In this document: positions 62,133 through 64,000 of the stretch, one piece after another | How positions within the stretch are numbered: the stretch's first letter is position 1 | Layout of the letters: the number at the start of each line of letters is the position of its first letter | Source of the DNA: JACPPO01 sp965262505 | Lineage (GTDB): Bacteria; Acidobacteriota; Vicinamibacteria; Vicinamibacterales; UBA2999 | Assembly: GCA_965262505.1 (NCBI GenBank) | Contig: CBDHFM010000030.1 | Location: forward strand, 5,022,001 to 5,086,000 | Direction: 5' to 3' | DNA length: 64,000 nt | The notes under the pieces: model-generated | What the model was told of the DNA's origin: nothing | Databases searched by the model: none | The model's input: only the letters and a program-made list of their open reading frames with translations | Position numbers and translations under genes: made by a program

Positions 62133-64000
62133 ATGGCTGTTCACGCCGCCGTCTTTCTCATCACGCTCTCGGGACTCATCTTCGAGATCGGCCTCACGCG
62201 CGTCTACTCGGCGACCATCTGGTATCACTACACGTTCATAGCGGTCTCCGTGGCGCTGCTAGGCTGGGGGCTGGGTGGCGTGGTGCTACACCTTCTCCGG
62301 CGGCGCATCATCGTGCCGACGATGGAGAAGGCGGCGCTGCTCACGCTGCTCTACGCGGTGACGATACCGTTCTGCCTCTGGCTGATCGTGCAGTTCCCAT
62401 TTCGCCTGGAGCGCCTGGCGCTGTATTTCGTCGCGCCGCTCCTGCCCTTCCTGTTGGCCGGGATGGTGCTATCGATGATCTTCCATCTGCACCGAGACAC
62501 GTCCGCCAGGCTCTATCTCGCGGACCTGTGTGGTGCGTCGCTGGGGGCGCTGGCTGTCACGTTTCTCCTGGAGAAGGTCGGCGGCGAGATCACGCTCCTG
62601 CTCGCCACGGTTCCGCCGTTTGGCGCCGCCGTCTGCCTGTCGCGGCGGTACCGCGTCCTCGCCATCGCAGGGGCCGTTGTCGCGCTGGCGGCCGCTGTCT
62701 CGAACGAGCGGAGCGGTCTCTTCCGCGTCACACCGAGCGCGCTCAAAGCCATGCAGCGGCACATGCAGGAGACGCCCGGTACGCGGGTGACCCAGACCGG
62801 ATGGAACGCTTATTCGCGCATCGATGCCGTGGAAGGCTTCCCTTCGCCGAACCTCGCGAGGCTGTACATCGACTCCGACGCGTGGACCGACGCCCGAGAG
62901 TGGAACGGACGGATCGACAGCATCCGATCCTTGCGCGAGTGGTACCGCGCCCTGCCCTTTCGGTTTGCGCCTGACGCCGAGACGCTCATCATCGGTCCAG
63001 GCGGCGGATCGGACGTCCTCGTCGCGCTCGCGTCCGGGAGCCGCAGGGTCACGGCCGTCGAGCTGAACCCGTTGATGATCGAGTTCGTGCGCCACTACGG
63101 CGAGCGGGCGGGCAACCTCTACGACCGACCCGAGGTCGAGGTCATCTACAGCGAGGGGCGCACCTTCATCAGCCGCACGGATCGGACGTTCGACGTGATC
63201 TTCCTCGGATTCGTGGACACGTGGGCGTTGGTGGCGTCGGGTGGGCTCTCGCTCTCGGAGAACTACCTGTACACGACCGAGGCGTTCCAGGCGTATTACG
63301 ACCGTCTTGCCGATGACGGCGTGCTGGCGATTCTGCGGTGGGAAGCCGATATTCCACGCCTGGTCTCCAACGCCGTCGCGCTCCTTGGCGTCGAACAGGC
63401 GTCGCAAAGAATTGTGGCACTACTTGAGACGCCAGCCGCGCCTGGGAGTCCGGCGCAGATGCTCTTCATGCTGCGGAAGCGTCCGTTTACGGAGGCGGAA
63501 AGAGCCGAGATCATGGATTGGACGCTCGCCGATCCAGTGATCGTCCCCGGCCGCCACGCGGATCCGCCGTACGACGATTTGTTTTCCGGCCGGAAGACGC
63601 TGGAGCAGGTCGTCGCGGAGTCGTCTCGCCGAATCGGACCGGTCTTCGACGACAGTCCCTTCTACTTCGCGACCGAGCGTCCCTGGGGGATGCCGTACGC
63701 GATGCAGCAGGCGCTGGGTCCTCTCTTCTGGTCCGTTCTGGGGCTCATGGGGATCTGCGTGGCCTTCGGCAAGCCGAAAGGCCAGCGGCTCCGGCCGTAC
63801 ACGGCGTCGATCGTCTATTTCGCCTGCCTGGGCGCGGGCTTCATCGCCGTAGAGCTTGCGCTCCTGCAGTACTTCACGCTGCTCCTCGGCCACCCCATCT
63901 TCACCCTGTCGATTCTGCTGTGCACGATTCTGGCCGCCGGCGGCATCGGGAGCGGGCTTAGCGCCCGCGTCCCTATGTGGACGGCCTGCCTTGCCGTGGC
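62133..64000 (+). CDS. Membrane spermidine-synthase-like protein (runs off the window)
   Basis: An open frame from ATG 62133 (MAVHAAVFLITLSGLIFEIG) to the end of the window, more than 620 aa. The N-terminal ~190 residues contain five or six TM helices (FIAVSVALLGWGLGGVVL, LYFVAPLLPFLLAGMVL). A SpeE-type SAM-binding Rossmann domain follows from about residue 285: LIIGPGGGSDVLVALASG, RVTAVELNPLMIEFVRHY. TM helices return at the C-terminus (SIVYFACLGAGFIAVELALL). This TM-SpeE-TM layout is common in Acidobacteriota. Polyamine synthesis itself is not proven. The 3' end lies beyond 64000. Confidence 0.82.
   Translation, partial: MAVHAAVFLITLSGLIFEIGLTRVYSATIWYHYTFIAVSVALLGWGLGGVVLHLLRRRIIVPTMEKAALLTLLYAVTIPFCLWLIVQFPFRLERLALYFVAPLLPFLLAGMVLSMIFHLHRDTSARLYLADLCGASLGALAVTFLLEKVGGEITLLLATVPPFGAAVCLSRRYRVLAIAGAVVALAAAVSNERSGLFRVTPSALKAMQRHMQETPGTRVTQTGWNAYSRIDAVEGFPSPNLARLYIDSDAWTDAREWNGRIDSIRSLREWYRALPFRFAPDAETLIIGPGGGSDVLVALASGSRRVTAVELNPLMIEFVRHYGERAGNLYDRPEVEVIYSEGRTFISRTDRTFDVIFLGFVDTWALVASGGLSLSENYLYTTEAFQAYYDRLADDGVLAILRWEADIPRLVSNAVALLGVEQASQRIVALLETPAAPGSPAQMLFMLRKRPFTEAERAEIMDWTLADPVIVPGRHADPPYDDLFSGRKTLEQVVAESSRRIGPVFDDSPFYFATERPWGMPYAMQQALGPLFWSVLGLMGICVAFGKPKGQRLRPYTASIVYFACLGAGFIAVELALLQYFTLLLGHPIFTLSILLCTILAAGGIGSGLSARVPMWTACLAV

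Noticed and set aside
62108..62974. Plus-strand frame of 288 codons
   Set aside because: It is a shadow of the real gene, which starts at 62133 in another frame with clear TM and SAM-binding motifs.
1..64000. CRISPR array
   Set aside because: No set of regularly spaced short direct repeats was seen; repeated sequences are IS ends, MITEs or Sel1 codons.

Overview
The window is high-GC bacterial chromosome crowded with insertion sequences (IS). Several genes point to an Acidobacteriota member, perhaps Vicinamibacteria-like: an ADOP-type (acidobacterial duplicated orphan permease) gene, Ser/Thr kinase 5' ends of the MALTxGTRLGPYEI type, a DUF6152 protein, Tat-exported FAD oxidoreductases and secreted metallo-beta-lactamase-fold (MBL) enzymes. 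This assignment is inference; there is no rRNA or marker gene. The density of IS copies, nested insertions, short non-autonomous derivatives and truncated genes suggests a genome in active decay, as in some host-associated bacteria.

Layout. 1-10 kb is mostly mobile: an IS3-like element with 14-bp target duplications, a Tat-signalled alpha/beta hydrolase with an IS630 element sitting exactly in its stop codon, an IS1380 fragment, a higBA toxin-antitoxin pair, an IS5 fragment, an rve-type IS, and an IS110 element split by another rve-type IS. 10-27 kb is a relatively intact chromosomal block: the 3' half of a tRNA-Thr (probable attachment site), a 102-bp miniature element, yggT, an NHL beta-propeller protein, a TetR/FAD-monooxygenase divergent pair, pobA, a HAD phosphatase, an export operon (DUF6152 protein, partner protein, Tat flavoprotein, Sel1 protein), two MBL-fold genes, an FKBP lipoprotein, and repeated fragments of a Ser/Thr kinase gene. 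27-39 kb is accessory: IS3-like copy 2, a truncated LuxR-type regulator, a pseudogenised rve IS, then a SIR2-like protein followed by an OLD-family ATPase/TOPRIM nuclease that is split by an IS256 element with a perfect 8-bp target duplication. This pair looks like an antiviral module. Several IS5-group elements and their deletion derivatives follow.

38-49 kb holds housekeeping genes: a Zn-type sirtuin, an M3 peptidase, a chalcone-isomerase-like protein, lgt and an M16 peptidase, separated by IS630, MITEs and gene remnants. 49-59 kb is a second accessory cluster: an ADOP/MBL chimera, an IS5 MITE, a GAF remnant, IS5, the C-terminal two thirds of a UvrD/AddA-like helicase with a PD-(D/E)XK nuclease domain, IS1182, the C-terminal part of an Nmad2 (nucleotide-modification-associated) protein overlapping a MazG-type pyrophosphohydrolase by 4 nt. 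The last is interrupted by IS3-like copy 3, itself interrupted by an IS407-group element. After an IS1380 element, 60.7-64 kb is again ordinary chromosome: an OsmC-family gene with an in-frame TGA at the conserved cysteine position and a SECIS-like hairpin just after it (candidate selenoprotein), a GDSL/SGNH hydrolase, and a membrane-bound spermidine-synthase-like gene running off the window.

Most noteworthy: the candidate selenocysteine OsmC protein; the SIR2-OLD pair; the broken helicase-nuclease/Nmad2/MazG cluster; and a 61-bp palindromic insert in an IS3-like orfA that forces a start-codon and frame switch.
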